Position numbers and translations under genes: made by a program | Notes under the pieces: model-generated | What the model saw: the letters and a program-made list of their open reading frames with translations, nothing else | Told to the model about the DNA's origin: nothing | The model's database searches: none | Shown here: piece by piece, positions 40,345 to 49,939 of the stretch | How the letters are laid out: every line of letters begins with the position of its first letter | Numbering within the stretch: the first letter of the stretch is position 1 | From: Actinomyces ruminis | GTDB lineage: Bacteria; Actinomycetota; Actinomycetes; Actinomycetales; Actinomycetaceae | Direction: 5' to 3' | Assembly (NCBI RefSeq): GCF_002154335.2 | Contig: NZ_MTPX02000008.1 | Coordinates: forward strand, 1 to 50,679 | DNA length: 50,679 nucleotides

Positions 40345-41975
40345 TCAGCCCCTCTTGACCACGATCTGCTCGGCGGTGTGCTCCGCGGGCACCTCTTCCT
40401 CAAGTGCCTCTACCTGCCCGGACAGCATGCGCCCGCCGGACAGGTAGGTGGTGCGGAAGGCCTCCACGGCCTGACGCAGGGCCGCCTCGGTGTCTTCGTC
40501 CAGCTGACCGGTGTCGCGGATGGTGTCCAGGATGGAGGTGTTGCGGCGCAGGTGGTCCAGCAGCGCACGCTCAAAGGGCAGCACGTCGGCGACGGGGAGG
40601 TCGTCGAGGTAGCCGTTGGTGCCCGCCCACACGCTGGCGACCTGCTCCTGGACCGGATAGGGCGTGAACTGCGGCTGCTTGAGCAGCTCCATGAGCCGCT
40701 CGCCGCGCGTCAGCTGCTGACGAGTAGCAGCGTCCAGGTCGGAGGCGAACATGGCGAAGGCCTGCATGGAGCGGTACTGCGCCAAGGTGATCTTGAGGGT
40801 ACCGGCGACCTTCTTCATGGCCTTGATCTGCGCGTCACCACCGACGCGAGACACCGAGATGCCCACGTCGACGGCGGGGCGCTGGTCGGCGTTGAACAGG
40901 TCGGACTGCAGGAAGATCTGCCCGTCGGTAATGGAGATGACGTTGGTGGGGATGTAGGCGGAGACGTCGTTGGCCTTGGTCTCGATGATCGGCAGGCCGG
41001 TCATCGAGCCGGCCCCCAGCTCGTCGGACAGCTTGGCGCAGCGCTCCAGCAGCCGGGAGTGGAGGTAGAAGACGTCACCGGGGTAGGCCTCGCGGCCCGG
41101 CGGACGGCGCAGCAGCAGGGAAACGGCGCGGTAGGCCTCCGCCTGCTTGGACAGGTCGTCGAAGACGATCAGCACGTGCTTGCCGCCGTACATCCAGTGC
41201 TGGCCGATGGCCGAGCCGGTGTAGGGCGACAGGTACTTAAAGCCGGCCGGGTCGGAGGCCGGGGAGGCGACGATGGTGGTGTACTCCAGGGCGCCGCGCT
41301 CCTCCAGGGTGGCGCGCACCGAGGCGATCGTGGAGCCCTTCTGGCCGGTGGCCACGTAGATGCAGCGCACCTGCTGGGAGGGGTCGCCGGTCTCCCAGGC
41401 GGCCTTCTGGTTCAGGATCGTGTCCAGGGCGATGGCGGTCTTGCCCGTCTTGCGGTCGCCGATGATCAGCTGGCGCTGCCCGCGGCCGATCGGGATCATG
41501 GAGTCGATGGCCTTCAGGCCGGTCTGCAGCGGCTCGTGCACGGACTTGCGCATCATCACGCCGGGTGCCTGCAGCTCCAGGGCGCGGCGTCCCTCGGCGG
41601 CGATCTCACCGAGCCCGTCGATGGGACGGCCCAGGGGGTCGACGACGCGCCCGAGGAAGGCGTCCCCCACCGGGACCGAGAGCACCTCGCCGGTGCGGTG
41701 CACGACCTGCCCCTCGTCGATGTCGGAGTAGTCGCCCAGGATGACCACGCCGATCTGCCGCTCGTCCAGGTTCATGGCCAGTCCGGCGGTGCCGTCCTCG
41801 AAGGTGAGCAGCTCGTTGGCCATGGCGCCGGGCAGACCCTCCACGTGGGCGATGCCGTCGGCGGCGAAGACCACGTGCCCGATCTCATCGGCGGCAACTT
41901 CCGCCGGCCGGTAGGAATCGACGAACTCGTCCAGGGCGGAGCGCACGTCCTCCGCGGCGATGGTCATATCAGCAT
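40345..41975 (-). CDS. atpA: ATP synthase alpha subunit (start region shifted)
   Basis: The alpha subunit is the regulatory nucleotide-binding partner of beta. The P-loop GDRKTGKT is at about residues 170-177 from MTIAAEDV, with [24 protein letters not shown] and GRGQRQL all present, and the length is normal. The ATG at 41967 ([12 protein letters not shown]) is in frame but 15 bases from AAGGAG. An ATG at 41975 is at the right distance (7 bases) and would read [11 protein letters not shown] if one G is restored. I favour 41975 with a lost base. A frame with three codons would otherwise overlap the start. Confidence 0.95.
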
Positions 41976-42044
41976 CTGTCGTCTCCTTCGCTGTGGCTGG
42001 CTGCGTTCTCGCAGCGGTTCGTTTGGCTTGTGTGTGGCGTCGGG

Positions 42045-42869
42045 TCATCCGGTCAGTGCGGCGCGCAGCCCGGCCAGCGAGTGGCGCACGGTGTTGTCCA
42101 TGACGAGGTCGCGCACCATGACCCGCACGCCGCCGATGACTTCCGGGTCGACCTCCAGGTTGAGTTCGACGTCGTATCCCAGGCGGCGGGCCAGGATGTC
42201 ACGCAACCGGGCCTGCTGCTGGGTGGTCAGCGGCACGGCGGTGACGACGTCGGCGATCACCCGGTTCTGCATGGCGGCGGCCAACTCGGTGACGCGGCGC
42301 AGGTTGTAGGGCACCCCGCCGACGGCGACCTCCGGCTGGTGCCGCACGCACCAGACCACCAGGGTCATGGCGGGGTGAGAGATGCGGGAGGCGAACAGCC
42401 GCTGGGCCAGGCGCACGCGGGCCTCGGTGCTGGTGCGGCGGGCCGGCTCGAGTGCCTCGCGGATCTCCCGGTTTGCGGCGACCTGCCGGGAGACGGCGAA
42501 GACCTCCTGCTCGACGTCGTCGAGGGTGCCGCCCGCCCGGGCGCCGGCGAGGATCGACTGGATGCCCAGGTCGTGCAGCGCACTGATCAGGTCGACGGGA
42601 CGCGACCAGCGGCCCCGGACCATGCCCTGCAGCAGCTCCACCACCCGCGCGTCAACCCGCCCGGCGAATAACCGTGAGGCCAGCGCGGCCTTGTGCTCCG
42701 GCTCCCGGTTGGGGTCGGTCAGCGGCCCGCGCAGCGGGTTGGAGGCGATCGCGTGCGCCATGGCGAGGATCTGTTCGCCCAGTTCCTGGCCCTGCGCGCC
42801 GGCGGCGGCCAGGACGGGCGCCCAGGCCTCCTCGGCGTGGGCGCGGGTGGTGGCGGTGCCGGCCTTCAC
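42045..42869 (-). CDS. atpH: ATP synthase delta subunit
   Basis: Delta links F1 to the peripheral stalk. The 274-residue protein fits the actinobacterial delta with an enlarged N-terminal domain: [36 protein letters not shown], and the C-terminal [40 protein letters not shown], which is the OSCP signature region. GTG at 42869 overlaps the atpF stop as GTGA, so the genes are coupled. Confidence 0.92.
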   Translation of the reverse strand: MKAGTATTRAHAEEAWAPVLAAAGAQGQELGEQILAMAHAIASNPLRGPLTDPNREPEHKAALASRLFAGRVDARVVELLQGMVRGRWSRPVDLISALHDLGIQSILAGARAGGTLDDVEQEVFAVSRQVAANREIREALEPARRTSTEARVRLAQRLFASRISHPAMTLVVWCVRHQPEVAVGGVPYNLRRVTELAAAMQNRVIADVVTAVPLTTQQQARLRDILARRLGYDVELNLEVDPEVIGGVRVMVRDLVMDNTVRHSLAGLRAALTG

Positions 42870-43450
42870 CGGACCGACCCCGCTCTCGCGGACCAGGCTG
42901 TGCTGACCGGGGCGTCCTCCAGCTCGTCGAGGAAGCGGTCGATCACGCGGCTGGACAGTTCGGTGTCGGTCAGGTGCTCGCCGACGAGTTTCTCGGCCAG
43001 GTCGGTGGCCAGCAGGCCAACCTCGGAGCGCAGTGAGATCTGGGCGGCCTGCTTGTCCGCCTGGATCTGCCGCTCGGCGGCCTCCATGGCGCGGCCCGCC
43101 TCACCGGCGGCCTCGGCGCGCGCGTCGGCAATGATCTTGTCCGCCTCCGCCTGCGCGTTCTCGCGGATCTTGGCGGCCTCCAGACGGGCGTCCTCCACGA
43201 GCCGAGCCGCACGGGCCTCGGCTCCGGACTGCTCCTCCTTGGCCTTCTCCGTCAGGGCGAGCCCCTCCTCGATCTTCGCGGTGCGTTCATCGAGCACCGC
43301 GTTGAATCGTGGCAGGGCGTACTTGACCAGGACGACGGCGATGATCAGAAAGCAGATCGTGCCCCAAACCAGGTCGGCCAGGTCAGGGATGAACAGACCA
43401 ATCCCCTCCGGAGTCCCGGCCGCCGGCAGCACGACGGTACCGACAGACAT
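42866..43450 (-). CDS. atpF: ATP synthase subunit b
   Basis: Subunit b forms the peripheral stalk. It has one membrane segment at about residues 25-45 (LVWGTICFLIIAVVLVKYALP) followed by a long charged coil rich in Ala, Glu and Lys, as expected. The ATG at 43450 has CGGAG 8 bases upstream; the GTG at 43459 would place that site inside the start. The end overlaps atpH by four bases. One b gene is present, with no second b' gene. Confidence 0.92.
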   Translation of the reverse strand: MSVGTVVLPAAGTPEGIGLFIPDLADLVWGTICFLIIAVVLVKYALPRFNAVLDERTAKIEEGLALTEKAKEEQSGAEARAARLVEDARLEAAKIRENAQAEADKIIADARAEAAGEAGRAMEAAERQIQADKQAAQISLRSEVGLLATDLAEKLVGEHLTDTELSSRVIDRFLDELEDAPVSTAWSARAGSVR

Positions 43451-43469
43451 GCTGGTCACTCCGTATCGA

Positions 43470-43730
<261 letters not shown>

Positions 43731-44555
43731 TCAGTGCAGGTGCACCGACGATTCGATGTAGACGGCGGACAGCAGGGCGAAGATATAGGCCTGCAGAGCG
43801 GCGATGAACGTCTCGAACAGGATGAAGACGATACCCGCCGCCATAGTGACGACGCCAACAGCCTTCAGCTGCGCCGACGCGTACACGAACAGCGCGTTGG
43901 TGGCCAGGAACCACAGCGACAGCAGCAGGTGTCCGGAGATCATGTTCGCCATGAGTCGGACGGTCAGCGTGAACGGTCGCATCACGAAGGTGGACAGGAA
44001 CTCGACCGGGACGATCAGGGGGTACAGGAAGCCGGGCACGCCCGCCGGCACCAGCGAGCGCAGGGTGAACTTTCCGACCCCGTTCGTACGCACACCCGCA
44101 TAGATGAAGGTGATGTAGGAGACGATGGCAAACACCAGCGGCATGCCCACCACGCCGGTGGAGGCGATCTGCAGGCCGGGGATCACGCCGGAGAGGTTCA
44201 GGAAGAACACGCCCAGGAAAATCGTGGTGATGATCGGGGTGTAGCGCTCGCCGTACTTCTCGCCGAGGATCTCGACCGCAATGTTCTTACGGACGAACTC
44301 CAGCAGCATCTCCAGCACGTTCTGGAAGCGCCCAGGCACCACCTTGGCGCGGGACGCGCCGATGCCGAACAGGGCCACCAGCACCAGCGTCATGATGATG
44401 CGCACCAGCATGACCCGGTTGAGCTCGAAGGGGGTGCCCAGGAAGGCAAAGGGCTCGGGATAGAAGTCGTCGATCGACGGGGCCTCGAAGCCGCCCTCAT
44501 CCGCTGCCGGGACGATCGCGGCCAGACCGGATGCGAGGATCGCGCTCGTTGTCAC
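43731..44555 (-). CDS. atpB: ATP synthase subunit a
   Basis: Subunit a forms the proton half-channels. The 274-residue protein has about six membrane segments, and RPFTLTVRLMANMISGHLLL carries the essential arginine. The C-terminal FILFETFIAALQAYIFALLSAVYI is also typical. It is the first structural gene of the operon after atpI-like. The start has GGAGG upstream. Confidence 0.95.
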   Translation of the reverse strand: MTTSAILASGLAAIVPAADEGGFEAPSIDDFYPEPFAFLGTPFELNRVMLVRIIMTLVLVALFGIGASRAKVVPGRFQNVLEMLLEFVRKNIAVEILGEKYGERYTPIITTIFLGVFFLNLSGVIPGLQIASTGVVGMPLVFAIVSYITFIYAGVRTNGVGKFTLRSLVPAGVPGFLYPLIVPVEFLSTFVMRPFTLTVRLMANMISGHLLLSLWFLATNALFVYASAQLKAVGVVTMAAGIVFILFETFIAALQAYIFALLSAVYIESSVHLH

Positions 44556-44831
44556 CGGACCTCCTCAGGAACGATTGCGGACTGCGGAATGCTACCGCGG
44601 TGCGCCGTAGCAGTGATGCCCGATGGCATTCATCACCGCATCCGGCGCCAGCACCTGGCGGTCATGCTACTCCCCTCATGGGGCAGTGACCCAGCCCTGC
44701 TTCAACCCCGGTCGCACTTTCGCCAATGTCGGTAGACGTTACGTGCCGAGGTCGGTCGATATGGCGGCGTGCAGGTGAGCCATGCGATTCGGACTCTGCC
44801 GGAACGCGGGCGGGCTGACGGTCCGCGCCGT
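44556..44831 (-). promoter_or_regulatory. Gap before atpB, likely ATP synthase promoter region
   Basis: No gene is seen in these 276 bases between the atpI-like and atpB genes. The size would allow a promoter for the ATP synthase genes, but I could not pick out a confident hexamer pair. Confidence 0.35.
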
Positions 44832-45323
44832 CTAAGCGCCCGGGTTCGCCGCGTCCTTCTCGCCGCCATTCCTGCCCGACCGGCCAGAGGGCGCGTGGCT
44901 GCCGGAACCGAGCGAGACGACCTCGACGGCGGTCACCCCCAGCAGTACTGCGGCGAAGGCGCAGAAGAACCAACCCGGGGCCAGTGCCTCCCGGTGCGCT
45001 CCGAGCACCAGCACCACCCCGATCATCACCAGGATCTTGGCGGCGAATGAGGCCATGACGCCGGCCGACGCGAACATTGGGAAGCGGTCCCAGGGGATGA
45101 GCAGGGCGCCCACGGTGATGAGGGTCAGCAGAACCCCGATCAGAGCGCCCCACGCCGCCCCGGCCCAGGCGCTGCCACCGGCCAGGGCGCCGGCAATCAA
45201 CGCGGCTGCGGCGATTACCCCACCCGTCCATGCCACGCGCACGGCGGTGCGGCGGAACAGCGACTGCTGCGACATCCGCTGCGACAGGGGCTGCTTCTTG
45301 CTCTGTCTCGGTTTCTGCTTCAA
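44832..45323 (-). CDS. AtpI-like membrane protein
   Basis: The 163-residue protein has four hydrophobic segments (near residues 30-50, 53-75, 85-105 and 118-138) and lies directly before atpB, the usual place for AtpI-like proteins that assist assembly of the c ring. The first 25 residues are basic and Gln-rich. The open frame begins with TTG at 45323; the ATG at 45275 (MSQQSLFRR) is an alternative. A C-terminal Ser/Gly-rich tail has no recognised motif. Confidence 0.75.
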   Translation of the reverse strand: MKQKPRQSKKQPLSQRMSQQSLFRRTAVRVAWTGGVIAAAALIAGALAGGSAWAGAAWGALIGVLLTLITVGALLIPWDRFPMFASAGVMASFAAKILVMIGVVLVLGAHREALAPGWFFCAFAAVLLGVTAVEVVSLGSGSHAPSGRSGRNGGEKDAANPGA

Positions 45324-45402
45324 CGTCGGCTACCTCTGCCGTGCCGGGGGCGGGCATGACGGGCACCCAGGTGGCGGGCCCAGGCCTGACGGACGCCGGG
45401 CA

Positions 45403-46466
45403 TCAGATCCGCCGTGACCACCAGGCGAGGGCCACGCCGACGGCGGCGCCCGCCAGCACCCAGCTCAGGGGGAAGAAGGCCATTGCGGCCACGGAGTACG
45501 CGGCCACGGCCGCCCACACGTACATCACCAGCACGGCGCGGCGGTGGGAGTGGCCGGCGGCGAGCAGTCGGTGGTGCATGTGCATGCGGTCGGGGTGGAA
45601 GGGACTGTGGCCGGCGCGGGTGCGGCGCACGATTGCCATGAGCATGTCCATCAGCGGCAGCAGCAGCACCGCCAGGGGGATGAGCACGGGCAGGAACACG
45701 GGCACCGCCGTCGGGCCCCCGAGCGTACCCGGGTCGACCTGCCCGGTGACGATGATGGTGCCGGCGGCACTGATCAGTCCCAGCTGCATGGAGCCGGAAT
45801 CGCCCATGAAGATGGTGGCGGGATGGAAGTTGTGCGGCAGGAATCCCAGGCAGATGCCGATCAGGCCGCCATCACCGTGGCTGCCAGGGAGGTGTAGGAC
45901 TCCGGGGAGGTGTGCCGGGTGAGCACGTATATGTATAGGAAGAAGGCGGAGGCACCGATGCCGATGATGCCGGCGGCCAGCCCGTCCAGGCCGTCGACGA
46001 AGTTGACGGCGTTGATAACCGCCAGCACCACGATGATCGTGGAGAACAGCGATAGTCGCGAGGAGCCGAGCGTCAGCCCGCCGACGGGGAAGGTAATCAG
46101 CTGTACGCCCTGCCACGCCATGACGCCGGCGGCCAACACCTGCCCCACCAGCTTGGTCATCCAGTCCAGTTCCCACAGGTCGTCGATAACGCCGAGGGCA
46201 CACACCAGGCCGGCCCCCAGTACCACTGCCCAGGCCGAGGAGTCGATGACTCGGGACAGGTAGGGCACCTGTGAGGCAACCACCATCGCGGTGGCGAAGC
46301 CGGCGAACATGGCCACACCACCCAGCCGTGGAATGGGGGTGGAGTGCACGTCCCGCGCCCGCACCGGGGTGAGGGCACCGCTGACCAGGGCGAGGTGACG
46401 CACGATCGGCACGGCCACGTAAGTGACGGCCGCAGCGACCAGCAGTACCAGCAGGTAGACCTTCAC
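45403..46466 (-). CDS. WecA/TagO-type undecaprenyl-phosphate sugar-1-phosphate transferase (frame broken)
   Basis: These enzymes load a GlcNAc-type sugar phosphate onto undecaprenyl phosphate, starting cell-wall polymers such as teichoic acid. The first frame gives VIDDLWELDWMTK and NAVNFVDGLDGLAAG. The second frame, from about 45868, gives FMGDSGSMQLG and the histidine-rich DRMHMHHRLLAAGHSHRRAV, which marks the WecA/TagO group rather than MraY. One missing base in GCGGCCTGATC joins them. The GTG at 46466 overlaps the preceding gene's stop by 4 bases (GTGA). Reconstructed length is about 354 residues. Confidence 0.88.
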
Positions 46467-47167
46467 GCGCCCACACTCTCCAACTGCGCCCAGGTAATAA
46501 CGCCCTCGCGCAGCAGCTCGGGGCCCCGGGCGGTCGCCCCGGCCAGGGACACGATGGTGGAGGGCACTGGCCCGGGGGTGGGGCCGCCGTCCAGCAGGAG
46601 GATCTGCGTCGGCACCGCTCCCATCTCGCCCGGCCGGGGCGCGTCAGCGACGTCGACGACGCGGCCCGGGAAGGCGGCGCGCACGCCGACGGCGTCGGTG
46701 GCCGGTGGCCGTCCCGTGGCGTTGGCGCTGGTCACGGCCATGGGGCCGGTGGCGCGCAGGAGGGCCAGGGCGACGGGGTGGTCGGGCATGCGCACGGCGA
46801 TCGTGCCGCCGGTGTCCCCCAGGTCCCAACCGAGGCCGACGGCGGCGTCGAGCACCAGGGTCAGCGCCCCGGGCCAGAAGGCATCCATGAGCGCCCGGGC
46901 AGCGTCCGGGACGTGGGCGACGACGCCGTCAAGTTGAGCCGCGTCGGCGACCAGTACGGGCGGCGGCATGGAGCGGCCCCGTCCCTTGGCGGCCAGCAGT
47001 CGGGCCACGGCGTCGGCGTCGTCGGCGCGCACGCCCAGGCCGTAGACGGTGTCGGTGGGCAGGGAAAGAAGCCCGCCTGCGGCGACGTGTGCGGCGGCCC
47101 TGGCGATCTGCTCGGGCATCGACTGCTGGGCCTGCTCTGTCACGGCCGTCATCTTCGCACGATTCAC
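46463..47167 (-). CDS. Sua5/YciO/TsaC-family threonylcarbamoyl-AMP synthase
   Basis: These proteins make the threonylcarbamoyl adenylate used for the t6A modification of tRNAs. The 234-residue protein has LLSLPTDTVYGLGVRADD, AAKGRGRSMPPPVLV and AVTSANATGRPP, which are family motifs for ATP and threonine binding. The 'A' in GRSMPPP deviates from the usual KxRP. The likely starts are GTG at 47167 or ATG at 47152 (MTAVTEQ). It is the first gene of the wecA-ATP synthase block, the same place as in mycobacteria. Confidence 0.88.
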   Translation of the reverse strand: MNRAKMTAVTEQAQQSMPEQIARAAAHVAAGGLLSLPTDTVYGLGVRADDADAVARLLAAKGRGRSMPPPVLVADAAQLDGVVAHVPDAARALMDAFWPGALTLVLDAAVGLGWDLGDTGGTIAVRMPDHPVALALLRATGPMAVTSANATGRPPATDAVGVRAAFPGRVVDVADAPRPGEMGAVPTQILLLDGGPTPGPVPSTIVSLAGATARGPELLREGVITWAQLESVGA

Positions 47168-47247
47168 CCCGTTACGCGCGCACGCGCCGCGGTGACCGGC
47201 TCAGCGGCCGGTCGGCTCCTTCCCTGCGGTCAGCGCACTGTGCCAGA

Positions 47248-47568
47248 TCAGGCAATGCCGAGGATCGACTGGAGCACGAATATGCCTGACGGGACTAAGA
47301 ATGGTATGACCTCGGGCAAGAAGGCCTGGATCGCGAACAGCACCGCGCAGTCGAAGAACATGAAGCCCATCAGCAAGGTGGCGTTCGCGGAGGCCGACTG
47401 GATCTGATACCAGTCCTCCTCGGAGCGGTAGGCGCGGGGGATGCGCACGCCTGCGAAGGAGTTCGGTTTCAGGGTGCCTCGCTTCATCTTGACGCCGATG
47501 ACTGTGACCGTGAGACCGCCTGCGACACATGCAACAACTAACAACATACTTGTCAGGAAGTCCGCCAT
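47248..47568 (-). CDS. SdpI-family membrane protein
   Basis: The 106-residue protein has three membrane segments near residues 3-25, 60-82 and 85-103, and KPNSFAGVRIPRAYRSEEDWYQIQ, the loop typical of SdpI/YhfL. SdpI proteins can give immunity to the SdpC killing peptide and sense it; no sdpC-like gene is visible here. Function in this organism is unknown. It stands alone between tsaC-like and the response regulator. Confidence 0.8.
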   Translation of the reverse strand: MADFLTSMLLVVACVAGGLTVTVIGVKMKRGTLKPNSFAGVRIPRAYRSEEDWYQIQSASANATLLMGFMFFDCAVLFAIQAFLPEVIPFLVPSGIFVLQSILGIA

Positions 47569-47638
47569 GTGGTCACCTCGTTCTACTCAGGGCACGGTTC
47601 CTGCGGGACAGGCCACAGTTTACCGTCCGCCGGGCCGC

Positions 47639-48328
47639 CTACACGATGCGGCGGGCGGCGGCCCAGCGGGTGAGCTCGTTGCGGTTGGACAGCTGCAGCT
47701 TGCGCAGCACGGCGGACACGTGGGTCTCCACCGTCTTGACGGAGATGAAGAGCTCGGCGGCGCACTCCTTGTAGGTGTAGCCGCGGGCGATCAGCCGCAT
47801 GACCTCGCGCTCACGGGCGGAGAGGCGGTCCAGCTCCGAGTCGGCCACGGCCACCTCCCCGGCCCCGGCGCCGAAGGCGTCCAGTACGAAGCCGGCGAGC
47901 CTCGGGGAGAAGGCGGCGTCCCCGGCGGCGACGCGCCGCACCGCCTGGGCCAGGTCGGTGGAGGAGATGGCCTTGGTGACGTAGCCGCGGGCGCCGGCGC
48001 GGATGACCCCGACGACGTCCTCGGAGGCGTCGGAGACGGACAGGGCCAGGAAGCGGGTGGCCGGCATGTCCCGGCAGGCGGTGACGACCTCGGCACCGCC
48101 CCCACCGTTGCCGCCGGGCAGGTGCACGTCCAGCAGGACGACGTCGGGGGTCAGGGCGTGAACGGCGGCGATGGCGCCCTCAACGTCGTCGGCCTCCGCG
48201 ATCACCTCCATGTCGGGAGCGTCGGCGGCGAGTTCGGCGCGCACGCCGGCGCGTACCAGGGCGTGGTCGTCGACGACGAGGATGCGCAGCGGGGGCTGGG
48301 GCGGCTCGGAGGTGGGCGGCTGGGTCAT
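47639..48328 (-). CDS. LuxR/NarL-type response regulator
   Basis: The 229-residue regulator has a receiver with the acidic pair ILVVDDHAL at about residues 16-24, phosphoacceptor Asp67 in VVLLDVHLPGG, and GYVTKAISS with the conserved Lys. The helix-turn-helix near residues 163-226 (LSAREREVMRLIARGYTYKECAAELFISVKTVETHVSAVLRKLQ) is a LuxR/GerE domain. It follows a histidine kinase gene by 59 bases and probably shares its operon. An unusual Gly-rich insert, GGNGGGGAEVV, lies just after the phosphorylation site. Confidence 0.92.
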   Translation of the reverse strand: MTQPPTSEPPQPPLRILVVDDHALVRAGVRAELAADAPDMEVIAEADDVEGAIAAVHALTPDVVLLDVHLPGGNGGGGAEVVTACRDMPATRFLALSVSDASEDVVGVIRAGARGYVTKAISSTDLAQAVRRVAAGDAAFSPRLAGFVLDAFGAGAGEVAVADSELDRLSAREREVMRLIARGYTYKECAAELFISVKTVETHVSAVLRKLQLSNRNELTRWAAARRIV

Positions 48329-48387
48329 GGGGATTCCTGGTTCTGGATGGGGTGGGCTGCGGCAGGCGATGGCTTGGGCCGGCCGGT

Positions 48388-49802
48388 TTAGTACGGAGAG
48401 GGGGGCCCGGCCGAGGCCGCGGAGGCGGTGGACGCCGGCGTGGACGGGACGGCCGGTGCGGCCAGGGACAGGTGCACCTCGGTGCCATTCTCGCGGCAGC
48501 GCACGGTGGCGTGGCCGCCGTGGCGCTCCATGCGTCCGATGATCGACTCCTTCACGCCGTGGCGGTCGGGGGCGACGGTGGCGAGGTCGAAGCCGGTGCC
48601 GTGGTCGCGTACGAACACGTCCAGGTGGTCGACGGAGATCTCGGCGTAGGCGCTCACCGGCGCCGCCCCGTGGCGCACGGCATTGGACAGCGCCTCCCTG
48701 GCGGCGGCGACCACGACCTCCGTTGCCGCGTCTGGGGGCCGGTCCCCCACAATCACGAGCTCCACCTCGACGCCGTGGCGATCCTCGATCTCGGCCACCA
48801 GGTCGCGCAGGACGTCGGCGGTTGAGGTGGCTGCCTCGGGGCGGTCGGTGTACAGCCAGGCACGCAGTTCGCGCTCCTGGGAGCGGGCCAGGCGGGCCAC
48901 CGTCTCGGGGTCGTCGGCGCGCTTGCGGATCAGGGTGAGGGTCTGCAGCACGGAGTCGTGCAGGTGGGCGGCGATGTCGGCGCGCTCGGCCTCGCGGGCC
49001 TCGGCGGCCCGGGTGTCCGACAGAGCGCGGTTGGTGCGCAGCCACAGGGGCGCCAGCACCAGGCCGATGCCGAGCACCAGCGCACCTCCGGTAAGTACGC
49101 CTTTGAACAACTCACGCGGCGGGGTGTCGTCGCCGATCAGTAGCAGCACGCCGACGGCGGTCAACACCACGCGCCGGCCAGGCGCACGACGGTGCCGGAA
49201 TCCCGTTCCGGGCCGGTCAGAGCATCGGCCTGGGACCAGGCCAGGGCGGCACCAGAGGTGACCAGGATCAGCGGCAGCAGCCAACCTGCGCCACCGGAGA
49301 AGGCTCCCTGCCGCCAGGCGGCGATAAGGGCCGCCGCAACCAGTAGCGCAGCGCCCCCGACCAGGCCACGCAGTCTGGGCGTCAACAACGGCCGATCGGC
49401 GGTGCGACCCGCCAACCGGGCGGCGAGCCGAGCTCGCGCGGGTGGCAGCGGTGCCGGGCTGAGCGGGTTGCCGGTGGGCACGAACGCCCACAGCAGCAGA
49501 TACAGCAGGATGCCGGCGCCGCTCATGACTCCCGCCAGCACCATGCCCAGCCGCACGACGCCTACCGGCAGCCCCAGGTGGACGGCGAGTCCCGCGCATA
49601 CGCCGGCAAGGACCCGCGACGGGCACGGCGCCACGGCCCGGAAGGGTGGACGCAGCAGCGGCGGGCGACCGGACGACGGCGCACCCGCACCTACGCCCGC
49701 AGCAGCGGCCGCCGACGTCGGCCGCTGCTGCGGGGGCGCGGACGGGGTGGGCGCAGACCGCTCCCCGAATGCGGGGGGCGTGCCGGAGGCCGTCTGGGTC
49801 AT
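48388..49802 (-). CDS. PspC-domain sensor histidine kinase (frame broken)
   Basis: Starting with MTQTASGTPPAFGERS at 49802, the protein has a Pro/Ala-rich lead, then a PspC domain (PSRVLAGVCAGLAVHLGLPVGVVRLGMVLAGVMSGAGILLYLLLWAFVP) and more membrane segments. The kinase core lies in a second frame after about 49170 and includes ADIAAHLHDSVLQTLTLI with the phosphohistidine, EALSNAVRHG (N-box) and KESIIGRMERHGGHATV (G-box). One missing base near CGGCGCGTGG joins them into about 472 residues. The HisKA_3 core and PspC fusion pair with the LuxR regulator downstream. It may sense envelope stress, as PspC domains often do. Confidence 0.88.
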
Positions 49803-49939
49803 GGCCCCATGGTGGCACGCCGTTCCGTCTCCCATGCAGGGCCACGGGCGGAAATCAGGGACCCCCGGTGTGGGAATCGGGGGAGGCTCAGGGGGGACCC
49901 CCATCGCCTCGGCGTGGCCGACGAGCCGAAGATAGGGCC

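Noticed and set aside
41962..41975. A three-codon upstream frame (Met-Leu-Ile) coupled to atpA
   Set aside because: It disappears if one G is restored, giving a start that matches the alpha family. The pattern of lost bases elsewhere makes that more likely than a regulatory minicistron.
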